From the NCBI RefSeq assembly GCF_022682495.2, contig NC_071391.1, positions 19,443,680 to 19,507,679 of the forward strand: a stretch of DNA of 64,000 nt, written 5' to 3'. Of the stretch, positions 45,719-58,407 are shown piece after piece. Under the pieces are notes generated by a model. The model was not told the origin of the DNA. It was given only the letters and a program-made list of their open reading frames with translations, and did no database searches. Within the stretch, counting starts at the first letter, position 1. Each line of letters begins with the position of its first letter. Source of the stretch: Desmodus rotundus. Its lineage: Eukaryota; Chordata; Mammalia; Chiroptera; Phyllostomidae. The translations under genes were made by a program, and so were the position numbers.

Positions 45719-47271
45719 TCTTTGAGGAATAATCACAGTATTGCTGATAAATAAAGTCATTGTAAATAACTGGTAAAATAAGATTAGTATTCAATTTACT
45801 AATGGTGTGTTTTTAGGAAAGGCTGCCAAAATTAATACAAAGAGTGGATACACATACATTTATTCTATAAGAAAGCCCAACTCTTTAATTTTAATGAGGT
45901 AATAATTTAGAAGAATCAATAATTTAGAAACAGGGATCAAGAGTTGTATTTCTAGATCTTCTAGTATTTGTGTGATGTGACTTTAGAAATGTCCTGTTCC
46001 TTTTGTGACCAAGACTCCATTTCCCCTTTTATAACATGAAGCAGTCAGGTAGCAGTTAGGACTCTAAAGTTTTTTAGAGGTGACATTCTGTGCACCTGGC
46101 CAACTTTAAATTCAGGGATCAGAAAGAACACCACTCATGCTAGTTCACAGGCAGAACCGAGGAACAGGAAAGAACGCATGATTTAAAGGAGCTAAGGTAC
46201 CTCCCTCTGACTTTTGTCAGTCCATTGGCTCTGATCTGGTTCAGATGTTGCTGGATGTGCAGCCAAATCCATTCAGAACTCCATGAAAGAAACAGCAGAT
46301 TTCCCAAGGACTATTGTGGGGTGCCCCAGTTATTTCCAAATCTATTACAACAAGAGAAATAAACCATGAAAATGGGCAATGCCTCTTCCAGAGTTCTCAA
46401 ATAGGAGAATGTGGGAGCTTCAGAAAGGCCCCAGGCTCTTTTGCTGCACAGATTCAATTCTAAAAATTAATGCGGTGCCCACACGGTGAGGGGTGGTGGT
46501 GGCGTGGAGACTCCAGGGCAGTGCCGGCAGCGGTCCGTAATCCCAGCTAAGAGATCTGCATGAGGGATCTTCTAGCCCTGGGCAGGCTCTGCACTGAATT
46601 CCTGCTGAGCTGGCAATAAGGACTTCAATGGAGATGGAAGAACGAAGCTGCAAGAATTCACAAAGTAGCCCTGCATGGCCTTGTCTGCTCTGCGCAGATA
46701 CCCAGTGCTCTCATAGGTCCATGGGCAGCTAGTAGGCTTCTGGGGCCTTCCTGATGGGCTGAAAACTGATCCAAAAATCTGTCACTTTTTTAGTTCTTTA
46801 TTGTGTATGTGTGTGAGTATATAAAACCTGCAAATGACTTACTGTCTCTCTCTCACACACACCCGTACTCGTACACACACACAAAAACATAGGTAAGAAA
46901 AAGTTATACTCTATTGCTAAAAATTTTCTAAATCCTACTATTTAGGTTGTATCAGATTTCTATTTCCCCAGTCAAAGCAAAGAAACATTGTAAAGATTCA
47001 AGGGCCCACGTACAAGGGGAGGCTTTGTAATGAGGATATTATTAATAATGTTTCATAGTCATAGTTTTTTAGCTGGGGCCCCCTTTCTATTAACTGATAT
47101 ATTTTTAAAAACACTTTTAGGTGCCAGTCCTTTGTTCTTTTGTTACTTATGTAGTTATCTCTGTTTTCTCATACTTCCTCTCTCCCTAAAAGTGGCAAGA
47201 GTAGTGGTAGGGAAGTCTTTTGTCTCTTTTAAGTGATTCTAGATATTCTCAAGTTTCAGAACCAGTAGCGT
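45719..47271. other. Mostly unrecognised; G+C-rich block at 46180-46760
   Basis: The 46180-46760 block is richer in G+C and contains a 77-codon minus-strand frame (46420-46653) without known motifs. I could not assign it to a repeat family. A TG/CA/CT-rich low-complexity patch lies at 46800-46885. Confidence 0.35.
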
Positions 47272-47500
47272 TTTTTTTTTTCATTGCATAGTTATTTATA
47301 TATGTATTTATTTATTCACTGTTGTTGTTCTATTGCAGTTGCCCCAATTTCTCCCTGTACCTCTCCCATGCCCTGCCCATCCCCCCACAGTCCATCACTA
47401 CCCTGTTGTCCACATTCATGAGTCAACTGATACCCATTCCTTGACTAGACCAGTAGGTTTTAGCAGGATTCTTATGCCCCATTCCCTTCTCTAGGCTCAC
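47272..47500 (-). mobile_element. L1 3' UTR fragment, reverse
   Basis: T-tract and 'tgttgttgttctattgcagt', then 'gccccaatttctccctgta', the C-rich 'cccatccccccacagtcc' and 'ctgttgtccacattcatgag'. This is the reversed bat L1 3' untranslated region, of the same kind as 9842-9952 and 26986-27206. Confidence 0.75.
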
Positions 47501-47624
47501 ATGTCTTTCAAATTGCCACTGGGTGGAAAATGTCTTCCCGAAACTCCCTGGGGCCATGCTTGAAACTCAATCATTGTTCGGTGGCATTGCATACTTAATT
47601 CTTGAGTTGCCGGTAGTTTCCATT

Positions 47625-47880
47625 GTTACTGTTGCATAATACAGGACCCTGAACTTAGTGGTATCACCAGCAATCATTTTCTTATGCTCAGAAATTCTCT
47701 GGATCCAGACACCAGAAAGAGTGCAGTAGCGATGTTGTCTCTCTTCATAACGTCCTCAGCCGAGAAAACCCAAAAGTCGAGGGTGACGTCTGGGCCCTCA
47801 GAAATCACCTGCAGGCTCACCAATTCACAGCTCTATACACTGCGCTAGATGCTTCTCCCCATGACTTTGCTCTTCTCTAC
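47625..47880 (-). mobile_element. MaLR-type LTR fragment
   Basis: 'gttactgttgcataatacag', 'cttagtggtatcaccagca', 'atgctcagaaattctctgga' and 'tcacctgcaggctcacc' follow the reversed 3' half of an MLT1-like LTR. Confidence 0.5.
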
Positions 47881-48164
47881 AGTAATTTTACTATCTAATT
47901 CAGAGGTTTGTTGTAATTTTTATATTTTATTTTGGCAGGTTATGTAGGTGAGTATATGTACCTGTCACTCCACATATTATTTGAACCAGTAGACAAGAGT
48001 TATTTTATTCATGTAACTGTAAAATACCTTGACACACAAGAGGTGCTCTTTGAATATATCATGCAAAAGAATGCAGATACAGTTCCCATCAAGTCCCAGT
48101 GCAAAGTGAAAGCTCAAAAACACGGTTTGCTCGGAAAAAGAATTCTGAGGCTCTGTTCATTAGG

Positions 48165-48345
48165 GCATAATGGTTTTGAGCACTGGCACTAAAAATGAAC
48201 TTGTTAAAATTCTAACCCCAGCTGCACCATTGGCCAGCATTAGACCTGGTCTCCGTTTCTTTATTTGTAAAATAGTCATAATGGAACATAGTTTCTGTTC
48301 CATGGGGTTATTGTGAGGTGTCAACGCATGCAGCAAGTTGACAAT
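48165..48345 (+). mobile_element. MIR SINE fragment
   Basis: 'agggcataatggttttgagc', 'aaaattctaaccccagctgc', 'acctggtctccgtttcttta' and 'ggggttattgtgaggtgtca' trace the MIR order. Confidence 0.6.
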
Positions 48346-49569
48346 GTATAAATTGCTAGACCAGAACTGGAGTCACTGCCAGCTAGCTATCTTACAGCGT
48401 GCCCTGATATTGCAGATTGGAAAATGGAATTCTGCGTGGAAAGGACTGAATTCTGAGGGCTTGAAGGCAAGAAAGACAAGACTGCATTTGTACCCAGGAG
48501 ATTATAAACAGGGTTCCCCTACTCTTTGTACATATTGCTCTGAAATTCTCCCTTTGTATGCTATTAAGAGAATCTTTTTGACAAACTCCCTCTCTCCACT
48601 TGGCTATCAGAAGTTTTACATATATATCAAGTGTTTAAAGGAAAAATGCCTCCACACGTCATTCTTCTTCCATTTTACTCTTTTTATATTAAACATGTTG
48701 TTATAAGAAGCAAACCCCAGGAACTGAAAATCCAAGTCACCCAGGACTAGAAGCAAATGGATCAGCGATGACTCTCCATTTGAAAATGCTTTTACAGCAT
48801 CAACCTTGAACATTCTGAGTTCAATTCTTTGAAACTAGCTACAATTTATTTCTAGCTCTACATTTAAGTCACACCTATCACCTCCCCACCATCTCTATAA
48901 AAACTCTGCTTTTCATAATGCAGTCGATTTTGGAGGCTGAGTTTAGATGGAGGCATAAAGTAATCTAATTAAATGAACTGGAAATATGATATAAAAATCT
49001 TAACCTTCCCAGAGACATTTCAATTTTAAATGAGGTGGCATATTAATAGCAATGAATCTCTGCTTGATTAAATGTCGGGCTATGTGATAAAGGAAAAATG
49101 GAGCCACAAACATTCATTGAGAGTCCACTAGGCATATTTTCGTTTGCAAAATTTTTCAAGACTCAGAGCAGGTACACAATTTATCTAGGTCACATAGCTA
49201 ATATAGTGGGAAAAACCTTCAAAACTGAACTGTCATTTGCACAAATGATGACTCCAGCCTCATGCAGCAATGGCCATGGCAGCAGCTACTGGCCCCCTGT
49301 TCTGAGCTCCATGAGGATAGACTGGGACAATGCCAAGTCAAAATGCATACATCTAAATGCATTACATGAGAATATATCTTTAATTGATAAAGGCATATTA
49401 GCTGTTTTAGAAATAGTATGAGGGGCATAGAATAACATGAGCATGTTTTTAATAACATGACCATGTTAAAAAGATTAAAAAATTGAGCCATTTTATTGGC
49501 TTATAGATTAAGATCCATTTTGTTGGCCATTTTTCCATGAGTAGGTAGCTTCCCACTTATTTTGAGCAT
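48346..49569. other. No recognised feature
   Basis: Contains overlapping open frames of up to 122 codons (48338-48706) and 107 codons (49098-49421), neither with a known domain. No transposon ends were recognised. Confidence 0.35.
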
Positions 49570-49688
49570 GGGGCAAAAGTAGGTTCATAGTTATTAGTAC
49601 TTGAAATACAGTGTTTATCCCTGTATTATTATTTATTAATTATTGCATTATTTTTCCATATGAACAACTGTAAACCTACTTTTGCCAC
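49570..49688 (-). mobile_element. Mariner-type MITE, copy A
   Basis: A 119-bp element with terminal inverted repeats of about 24 bases. The left end is 'ggggcaaaagtaggttcata' and the right end is the reverse complement of 'gtggcaaaagtaggtttaca'. The interior is the reverse complement of the copy at 30559-30676. No coding capacity. The ends are of Tc1/mariner style and would be mobilised only by a transposase supplied elsewhere. Confidence 0.88.
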
Positions 49689-52317
49689 AACTCTGTATTT
49701 ATTTACCTACTACATTTCATTACATGGCAGGACATGTGCGCAAATATTCATTCTCAAGATTGTCAATGTTCGTAATATTGCCTTTATTGCTATGGGAATA
49801 ATGTCTTGAGTTATCAGCATTTCTCTTCTTGCTGCATAGAACCCAGAAATATTACTACTGACAGCCTCTTTCGGCACCAAAAAGTGATTTCTGTAACCAC
49901 AATAAATTTCTATACTTCCAATATGAGACAATCAAATCCCTGAACACACAGCAGTACATCGATACTGTGAAATATTCAATTTCATGCCATCTGATAGACA
50001 TTTACTTTCTGGTTGTCAGAAGCTTTCATTTTCATTCCAAACATTGTGGCATTCAATGGTAGGAGCCAAATAGGAAAAAGAAAAATAAAGTTCCTACCTC
50101 AAAAATGTTTTCTGATTCAGAAAAAGCCCTTCAAAAAGTTTCTTTCACTAGGAGAATCAAACAAACCTCAGCAGTATATTAAATGGAGAGCTTTTGTCAT
50201 AGAAGACACTGTGTAATGACTATCATTATTAAAATGCTAAACTACATTTTTTACTCAATCAACACTATGGGAAATTTCCTTAAAAATACCCTGTTCCCTT
50301 ACTTCTGAAGTTTTAAAGAAAGGACACAGCACTTTGTAGAGTGCAAAGTTCACAAGTAATATTTTCTTCCAGTATCTGGCACTTCATTAATAGAAAAGAA
50401 CATTAATATTTATCAATCTATGATGATGCCTTACCTACATGGTTCATTCTCCTATGGCCTTATTTGCTTTGTGTTTATAGCTGTGAAAATGCAACATTGT
50501 TTTTTGATCTTTTTGCATCATTACCCTGAAATTGCAAAGGATGGGACAGTTTCACTGAGTAAATGGAAAGTACTTGAACTCAATAACAGATGTGGCACCT
50601 CCCGCCAGTTTCCAAAAAAACGTGGTCAAGTACACTTGTTCATTTAGGAAGTTTCTCTTCTTCATTTGTTGTTAGTGTTTAACATTATTCCATTATGCAG
50701 TAAATAATTTATTTTCTCCTCCAGAATAACTTATTTCCTTAAGTCTATTATCATTTTTATTTGGAGAAAGGTTGTGGTTATTTGATGAATCTGAGGCTAC
50801 ATTGGCATTTTCCAAGCACCAAATCTTTGAATGTAACAATCCTTCAGCAGCACTCACGTTTATTATCATTGGTGTCTGTTACCTGGGATCTGTGCCTTCT
50901 ATGCCACAACCCTCCAGGAGAATTTTTCAAACATCGGTCTTATTTTTACTAATGTTACAAGATTCGAGGGCGCTGTCAAAGATTGCTTTCTGAGGCCTCG
51001 CTACCAGAAATAAATGTACGGCATTGATAAGAGCGAAGAGACTCAGGCAGCTGAATCTTTCAATTAAGTTTTATATTTTTCGGTGTTTTATTTATTTTTG
51101 TTTTACCTTTTGATTTTTTTTAGTAGAATTAACTGACTTGTCTGAAGATCAAATCTCAAAGCATAGTTAATTTATTCTCTGTCTTTTTGTCAATGGATTG
51201 GGGCCATTGTATCTGTCTTGATATTGAAATTCAGTCTGACAAAAAGATCTACCTCCTTTGACTGAATTACCATATTGACTGATTTATCAGTTTCATTACA
51301 TTAAAACAATCCAAATAGCCCAGTGTATAAAAACATAAAGGCATGGAATAATTCTAAACCTCTGACACCTGTTATAACAGCCTACTGAATTTAAAAATTA
51401 AACTCTATAGATACGAAATGAAAGACATCTTCTCAAGACAAGAATGTCAACAATCTAATAAACCACACTTGTTGAAATTCATTTCTAATTGTCCATTGGT
51501 TGCTAATAAACCACTACAAAGTCATCTCACATGACCATTGCTATCTAACATGTAAGGTGAGATGCTATTATAATAATATGGAGTCAGAAGGTGATGTGGT
51601 ATCTACTTGATGTTCGTGCCATTAAACTTGGATGTTACTTTTAACCAACTGCACTCAAAGTAATTTAGTTTCTAAGTTTCTCAAACATTTGCTAAAACAG
51701 TATCCTATAATTAGTAATTTTTAGAATATTCATGTTTTAATTTTTTTAATTGTGGCAGTTATTTTAAATGATTGGACAGTGAAAAGATAAAATAATAAAC
51801 AATAATGCATGAAAATTAATCTTTGAACTTTTTAGTGTATTAAACTATATCAGTGAAATAGAATAATATCAATAAAAGCAACAGAACAAGGCAAAATTTA
51901 AAAGCTGGAAAGCAGCACAATTTTACCTCTAAGATTGGAAGATTCCTTATGTGTATTTTTCTATTATGTGCCCTGAAACTATGTGGTTTATTCAAACTTG
52001 CATATCATTTGAAGTTATTTTTACTTCAAGGCCACCCAAATACACTTTTGTATATCAATGAAAATATCAGATAATGCATGTTAATTCTTTCAAATATTTT
52101 TCTGCTTATTTTTTATATCTTAATAACATTTGTATATACAATGTATAACAATGAAGTGAACAAAGTAAACCATATTTATGTTAAGAATTATTTTCTTTCT
52201 TTGAATCTAGTTCTCTTAGCTGAGCAGAGCAGAGTGAGATCAATGAATAATAGCTAAAAAAATTATAACTATATCTAAGGGGAAGAACAGTAAGTGTTAG
52301 CTTTTATCCCTTTGAAT
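49689..52317. other. No recognised feature
   Basis: Long AT-rich stretch with scattered short open frames (below 76 codons). I saw no repeats I can name and no RNA genes. Confidence 0.4.
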
Positions 52318-52402
52318 AAACAATACCTAATTTTTGAGTACTTCTTTTATGCCATGCACTTCTGAAGTACTTTATACAATTTATGAAACAATTATACACA
52401 TA
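52318..52402 (-). mobile_element. MIR SINE scrap
   Basis: 'tgagtacttcttttatgcca', 'tgcacttctgaagtacttta' and 'tacaatttatgaaacaatta' match the reversed MIR 3' end. Confidence 0.55.
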
Positions 52403-53615
52403 TACACAAACTCTTCCATTTATCCATCTGTCAACATCCATCCACTTACCAATCAATTAATCATCTTTACTTGAATCTCTATGCTCACTCTATTGGATAC
52501 ATTTCTACATCTATATCTTCCTACCTACATACTGCACTTAATCTAATCCCAGCCAAACAGGTATGACTACAAGGAAAATTAGACATCAAAGAAGTGACTC
52601 AGAGAAGCAGGAAAATTTAAAATTCACTGTAACACTGTGGTCCTGACTTCAGTTCTCAGTGAAGGGGCGTCAGCAGAGTACTCACCCTGGACGTGGTAGT
52701 AAAGACTCCCTTGTCGTCGTTATTTCAGAGGACACATGGTAGTAAAACGGATTCTATGGCGCAGTGTGTTTTGTTCTACCAGCAGCCTACTCTCCGTTAG
52801 TCCCTATTCCTTAACCCTCATGTATCAGAGTCTCAGTCAATTTTGTGAGTACCTGCAATTATGCTGCCAAATACCTTTTCTGTTTGAGTTACTTAGAATT
52901 AATTCTTGTTCTCTGCAACCAAAAACCCTTATGACACTATGAATTGGGTTTGGGGTGGGAATTATCAACAGGGTCCACAGAATTAGGAAGACAGTGAAAA
53001 CCCTATACGTATCCATACAAATATAGTGATAGAATCACAGAAGCGAATGGAATGCTGAGGTGAAATTAAGAGTCGATGTATGAGCACATCACCTAGAAGA
53101 AAGACAAAGTTTAAGGAACTGAGTTACAGCTGACACAAAATAGTATAGAAGACAGGAGCAATTCAACATGTAATAGCTATCTCTAACGGCACTGGACAGC
53201 TTAAGGGAAGAGCACCACAATCTTCAATCCCTAAATGTTTAAGTCAAATCATACATTGAAGCTCAGGTAGAGTTCATGAACACAGTAGAAACACTTTTGT
53301 CGCTTATAGGGGCAGGGTTGAAGGAGACAGAGAGGAAATTAGCATTTCATTCTGAAAAGCCAAGTGACACCAGGTGAATTTAGTATGACCTGATATATAG
53401 AATATATGGCAGGGCCTATACATCAAGAAGAGCAAGTTTGCCACTGCATAATGGCAAAAATCTGACATGTATTTATGGAAATGGATTAGTCCAATCAAAA
53501 TTAAAGAAGTATAATTTTTAGATTATGTGGGATTTATTAATACAGATATAATCTCTAGAGACTTAGTATTCAATGTACATATGCATGAATTAATATGCCA
53601 TATGTGTATAAATAT
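52403..53615. other. No recognised feature
   Basis: AT-rich, beginning with a CCAT/TCCA-rich patch (52410-52450). No identified element. Confidence 0.4.
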
Positions 53616-54655
53616 AGAATAAACTGTGAAATATGTCATTGGTATTTTAATAGGGATTGCATCTATAAACTGCTTTGGGTAATATGGACATCTCAATGAT
53701 ATTGATTCTTTCAATCCATGAACATGGTGTATGCTTCTATTTATTTGTGTCTTCCTTAATTTCTTTCTTCAGTGTTGTGTACTTTTCTGCTTACAGGTCT
53801 TTCACTTCCTTGGTTAGGTTTATTCCTAGGTATTTTATTTTTCTTGTTGCTATGGAAAATGGGATTTTTTTTCTTGATTCCTGATTCTGATCTTTCATTG
53901 TTGGTATATAAAAAATGCCTTTGATTTCTGAATATTGACTTTGAACCCTGCTGTTTTGCCAAATTCACTTATTAGGCTGAGTAGTTTTTTTATGGAATCT
54001 ATAGGGTTTTCTATGTACACTATCATATCGTCTGCAAACAGTAACAGTTTCACTTCCTCCTGTCCAATTTGGATGCCTTTTATTTCTCTTTCTTGTCTGA
54101 TCATTGTGGCTAGGACTTCTAATACTATATGGAATAGAAATGGTAAAAGCAGACATCCTTGTCTTGTCCCTGATCTTAGTGACACAATAGGCAAGTGCTA
54201 GAGGCCCATCAGTAAATGAGTGGATCAAAAAACTATGGTATATTTACACGATGGAATATTATACAGCAGAAAGAAAGAAGGAGCTCCTACCATTCACGAG
54301 ATCATGGATGGAACTGGAGAGCATTATGCTAAGTGAAACAACCCAGGTAGTGGAAGACAAATACCATATGATCTCACCTATAAGTAGAACTTAATCAACA
54401 AAACAAACAAGTGAGTAAAATACAACCAGATACATTGAAATAGAGAACAATCTAACAGTAACCAGAGAGGAGGTTGGGGGGGGGGGCCGGGTAGGGATAA
54501 TAGGGGATAATAGGAGGGGCCATCAAGAAACATGTATGAGAACACATGGACAAAGCCAATGGGAGTGAGTTCAAGGGTGGGAGGGGGCATAGGTGGAGTG
54601 GGGGATGAAAACTGAGACAGTTGTACTTGAGCAACAATAAAAAAAAAGAATAAAC
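53616..54655 (+). mobile_element. L1 insertion with 5' inversion and internal loss (twin priming)
   Basis: The left piece, 53625-54193, is ORF2 in reverse. Its minus-strand frame at 53895-54194 contains the reverse transcriptase blocks '[10 protein letters not shown]' and '[11 protein letters not shown]', with the catalytic aspartate pair. The right piece, 54194-54646, is plus strand: the ORF2 end ('gcccatcagtaaatgagtgg'), the G-rich 3' untranslated region with a run of 11 G's (54476-54486), and the tail. AGAATAAAC on both sides (53616-53624, 54647-54655) is the target duplication. By the L1 order known to me, more than a kilobase of ORF2 is missing between the pieces. Dead element. Confidence 0.92.
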
Positions 54656-54714
54656 AAATTGACTAGTCCAATGAGGAATTTCTTTAAAAAGCAATTATAA
54701 ACATGCTTAGAACA

Positions 54715-54885
54715 AATAAAAAATAGAAGTTCTCAGTAAGTAAATGGAAATTCTCAGAAAGAAATAGAAGCTATAAAAAAAAAGCAAATGCCATTTTGAA
54801 TAGAAAAATAAAATAACTAAAAAGAAAAAACCCTCAGTGAAGGACTCAATGATAGAATGAAGTGGAGTAAGACAGAGAACCAGTT
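54715..54885 (+). mobile_element. Old L1/HAL1 ORF1-region fragment
   Basis: 'atggaaattctcagaaagaa', 'atagaagctataaaaaaaaa' and 'ggactcaatgatagaatgaa' follow the coiled-coil coding part of old L1 or HAL1 ORF1. The younger L1 at 53616 inserted just upstream of it. Frames are lost. Confidence 0.55.
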
Positions 54886-56446
54886 GTCAGACATTTACTA
54901 GCACACCGCTGAGGAAGACAATCTCAGAGGCTTGGAATAGAAAGGTTCATCAAACACATTCTATAGGAAGGTAGAAGCCTAACTTCAGTGGGTATCTTGC
55001 TACTATCATAAAGATATGAGAAGTTTGTTTCTCTTCTGGATAAAGCCAATCAGCTAATATAGATGGTCACTGCAATTACCAGGTAAACTTAGGATTTATC
55101 TGCCAAGTCCTCTTTCTTGAGGACTAGTTACTGTTTAACTTAAGAGCATGTACACACACAATGAACATATCTGCTTGGCTGTACAAAAGGATGAGATTTC
55201 ATTCTGTCTCTGTAATGTTTTTAGTAAATTGCCTGTGATGTTTTTCACATTCTGATTTAATGCTTATTCAAGAATATAACTGTTTTCTTTTTCTACTACC
55301 TTTGTGGAGATGACCTTTGGGTTGGGAAATGATTTTTTTTAATCATATTTTCTCAACATTATTAACTTCCTGTCTGTACATAACACATATTATAAATTTG
55401 GTCTCTTTCTCATAAAATACTTTTTTAAATTACTATCCTTACTGAACACATCCTATGAGTTTTTCTATCATCTTGATTATTTGATTTTCTTGTGCTCCAT
55501 AACAGATTCAAATATTCTCAAATAATACAACAAAAGCAATTTACACCTCTCACGTGTAAAAAGAAAATAGGGGCAATGGTAAGATAGATTAAGGTGGATT
55601 TGGCAATTCTACATCTTTAGTCCAGCCATTTTGAGACCACAAGTCAAAACGTTAAGGCCTAAAAGGCCTATCTGTGTTCTCTTTCCACCTAAGGGGGAAA
55701 ATACTTTAACCAGGAATAAAAATATGAAAACATATAAGTCCCTCTAGGTAGAATCACATGCAGGGGTGGGAGGGCAATTGGGAAAAGGTTGAATCTCCTT
55801 CAACGGATGAAAAGAGAGCTTGTAGACATTATTATATTTTCTAAATGTGAATGTAATTGAATTTTTATATGAATAGAGTGATCCCTGGAATAAAGGCAAG
55901 TATGTCATTCTGGAAATGTTATCAGAACAGAAAAGTACTGGAAAGGCACTGGCTGTGACCATGAAAATGCCATTTAAATTGAACTTGAGGTGGAAACACT
56001 TTACTTCCATGAATTTCTAGACCCTCCAACATGTAACTGATAATATGACCATTTTCATATGGATTTTATGATGCTATTAAAATGATTTGTCACACCCCCA
56101 CATAATCTATGTATTTTGAGTTCTATAGTTTTTGCAACCAGAAAAAAATAAAAGCAGAAATACTCACAGTGTTCCCTTATTCCCAGCACACCAAAGAAAT
56201 GACTTCATGTAATAGCCATTCCTGACTTTTGTAAGACAGAATCAAACAATAATCAGAAAAGTACAGAATCTGAGAGGAGGCAGAGGACTAGAATACTTTA
56301 GCAAGAGGTATTAAATAAATCTACACAAAAAAAGATATGGGATAATGAGAAAAGTATGGACCCTGAAAAGGAGCTACATTTCCTAACAACTGTAGAGGAG
56401 GCTGGAGTAAGGGAGGTGGTAGAGGCTAGTCAATGAAACTCTCCAG
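54886..56446. other. No recognised feature
   Basis: AT-rich DNA with an 88-codon minus-strand frame (55744-56010) lacking known motifs. Confidence 0.4.
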
Positions 56447-56448
56447 GA

Positions 56449-56465
56449 AAAAAAAAAAAAAAAAA
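56449..56465 (+). repeat. Poly(A) tract
   Basis: An A tract of about 17 bases. It may mark the end of an old retrocopy, but the sequence upstream ('agaggctagtcaatgaaact') is not recognised. Confidence 0.85.
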
Positions 56466-58230
56466 GGTTTGAGGAAATTGCGATAAGCAAAAAGGGTATT
56501 TTGGCGATTTTCTTTAGGATTCTCCCTGCAATCTTGTTTGAGGGATTAAGCCATGTGGGGCCAACCACAATAGGTTCACAACTGAAGCACAGAAGGGGCC
56601 GGAAGCCTTCTCTGAGGCAAGTGACGGCCAGGTTGTACCTCAGGTTAACATGCAACTCAACACCAGCCTGAGTCAAATATTTGAACTATGGGTCATAGAG
56701 ATGGGTCTTTAATTATGAGGATTTGTGATTATTGCAATAATTCAACATCTTAGCAGTATTTTGAAAAAATAAAGAATTCAAAGTTACAAATCATGAGATA
56801 TGTGTTATTGGAAACTGGACGTTCCAAGAATATAAAAATGTATTCAGATACATAAGCTCACTAAATATAAGGGAAAAAAACATTAAAAACACATAGATAA
56901 GAATAATCTTGCTCGTTGTCTTTAACAAATGAAAGTCTCTTTCTATAACTATAGCTTTTTGCTAAAGTTACCTTTTTACTAAAGCTAATTCAAAGCCAGT
57001 GCTGGAGTCTATTATTGCAAATTCAATCGGCAGGGGGATGAGAGCAATGTTAACAGACCTCTGAGAAAGAAAGCTTTGGGACTGCTGGCTCAGAACCAGC
57101 CACAGAAACATTTGAGAAGTAGCAGATAATTAACGATCTAGGATCTGAATACAGTGGTTTGAATTATAGTTAGACTATGCCTCAAAATTCACAGGAGGAA
57201 AGACAGGCTCAGAGGCGAAAGACACTGCTAGGTTATGAGAGTTTACTATGACTGCCTTCAGGTCAATGTTGACCGAAATCTATAAAGTCTGACATTTGTG
57301 TATAGGAATGGAACGAGGATTTGACAGGGTGGACAGTGACTGGAATTCATATTCGGAATTCAATATAGCATCCCAGTGACCCAGAGAAAATTGTTCTGTC
57401 TCTGTGCTCCACGTGGAAGAACTGCACTAGTGGGCTATCTGCCAGCGAGTCAGGGAGTGAACCTTGGAAGCACTTAACCTAAAATTGCATGAGGATGATA
57501 TACAATCAGATATAATTACTAATTTGTAATACACCATAATTTCTGCTCTAAGTGGCAAGCAAATTCTCAGTCAGTAACCTAACCTTGGGCAGGGGACAAT
57601 GGGAGGCAGATATGTGGGCCGACAAGGATCAGGACCAAATAATATAAAGTGAACCATAAATATCTGTGGGGTTTGGGAAGTTGAAAGTCTCCATTTTTCA
57701 ATTATGCCTCAACAACTCTGGGGAATAGAAAGAGGCTGGGAATTTCTAGACCTGGTTCCATATATAAGATAGGCCTATGTCCTCCGACAGGAAAAAGATG
57801 ACAACAGAAACCAGTTTCAAGTTCCCCTAAACTCAATGTGTAATCACAAGACCCTTCCTAAGGCAGCCTTTAAAATTCAAGCTGGAAATAGCGTTCTTCA
57901 TTTACTTGTCACGAGAAGATGTATTTAGGCCGTATCATCAGAACATTGGGTCATAGTGCCCTCTGTAGCTGTTCAGTTACTTACCCTCTGATTTGTTTTT
58001 TGACCTAAGGTAGGTGAAACCTTGAAATTTCAAAGGTCAGTTTCAGGCTCACTTTGACCAGGGCAAAGATAAAAATTTAAGACCTGCTTACTCTTCATTT
58101 CCTCTCCATGACAAAGATATTGTTGGATATTCAACTCTCAGACTGATGTTTTTACTCAAAGGAAAATTATTTACCCTCCTATTGCATGATTGGAGGAGGC
58201 TAAAGCAGAATCAGTCGTTTTCTACCTGAG
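56466..58230. other. No recognised feature
   Basis: Moderate A+T content. A G+C-richer patch lies at 56530-56680. Nothing could be assigned. Confidence 0.35.
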
Positions 58231-58234
58231 AGCA

Positions 58235-58335
58235 TCAGCAGAGAGCAGGAGGAGGAAGAGAAAGAGGAGGAAAAGGAAGAAGAAAAAAAAGATGAATAGA
58301 CAAAAAAGAAGGAAGAGGAAGAGGTGAAGGAGTAA
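58235..58335 (+). repeat. (GGA/GAA)n purine-rich repeat
   Basis: An almost pure purine tract on the plus strand. On the minus strand it yields a serine/phenylalanine-rich accidental frame (58200-58457). Confidence 0.9.
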
Positions 58336-58407
58336 AGGTTCTTATTGGATATTACGTTGAGAGTGGTGCTTGGAGGGTATGCATGAGTATAGAGCATGAC
58401 AAAGACG

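Noticed and set aside
48338..48706. 122-codon plus-strand open frame
   Set aside because: Length is within chance for 64 kb of both strands; no domain, signal sequence or splice-like borders were noted.
53935..54201. 88-codon plus-strand open frame
   Set aside because: Exact antisense shadow of the inverted L1 reverse-transcriptase segment.
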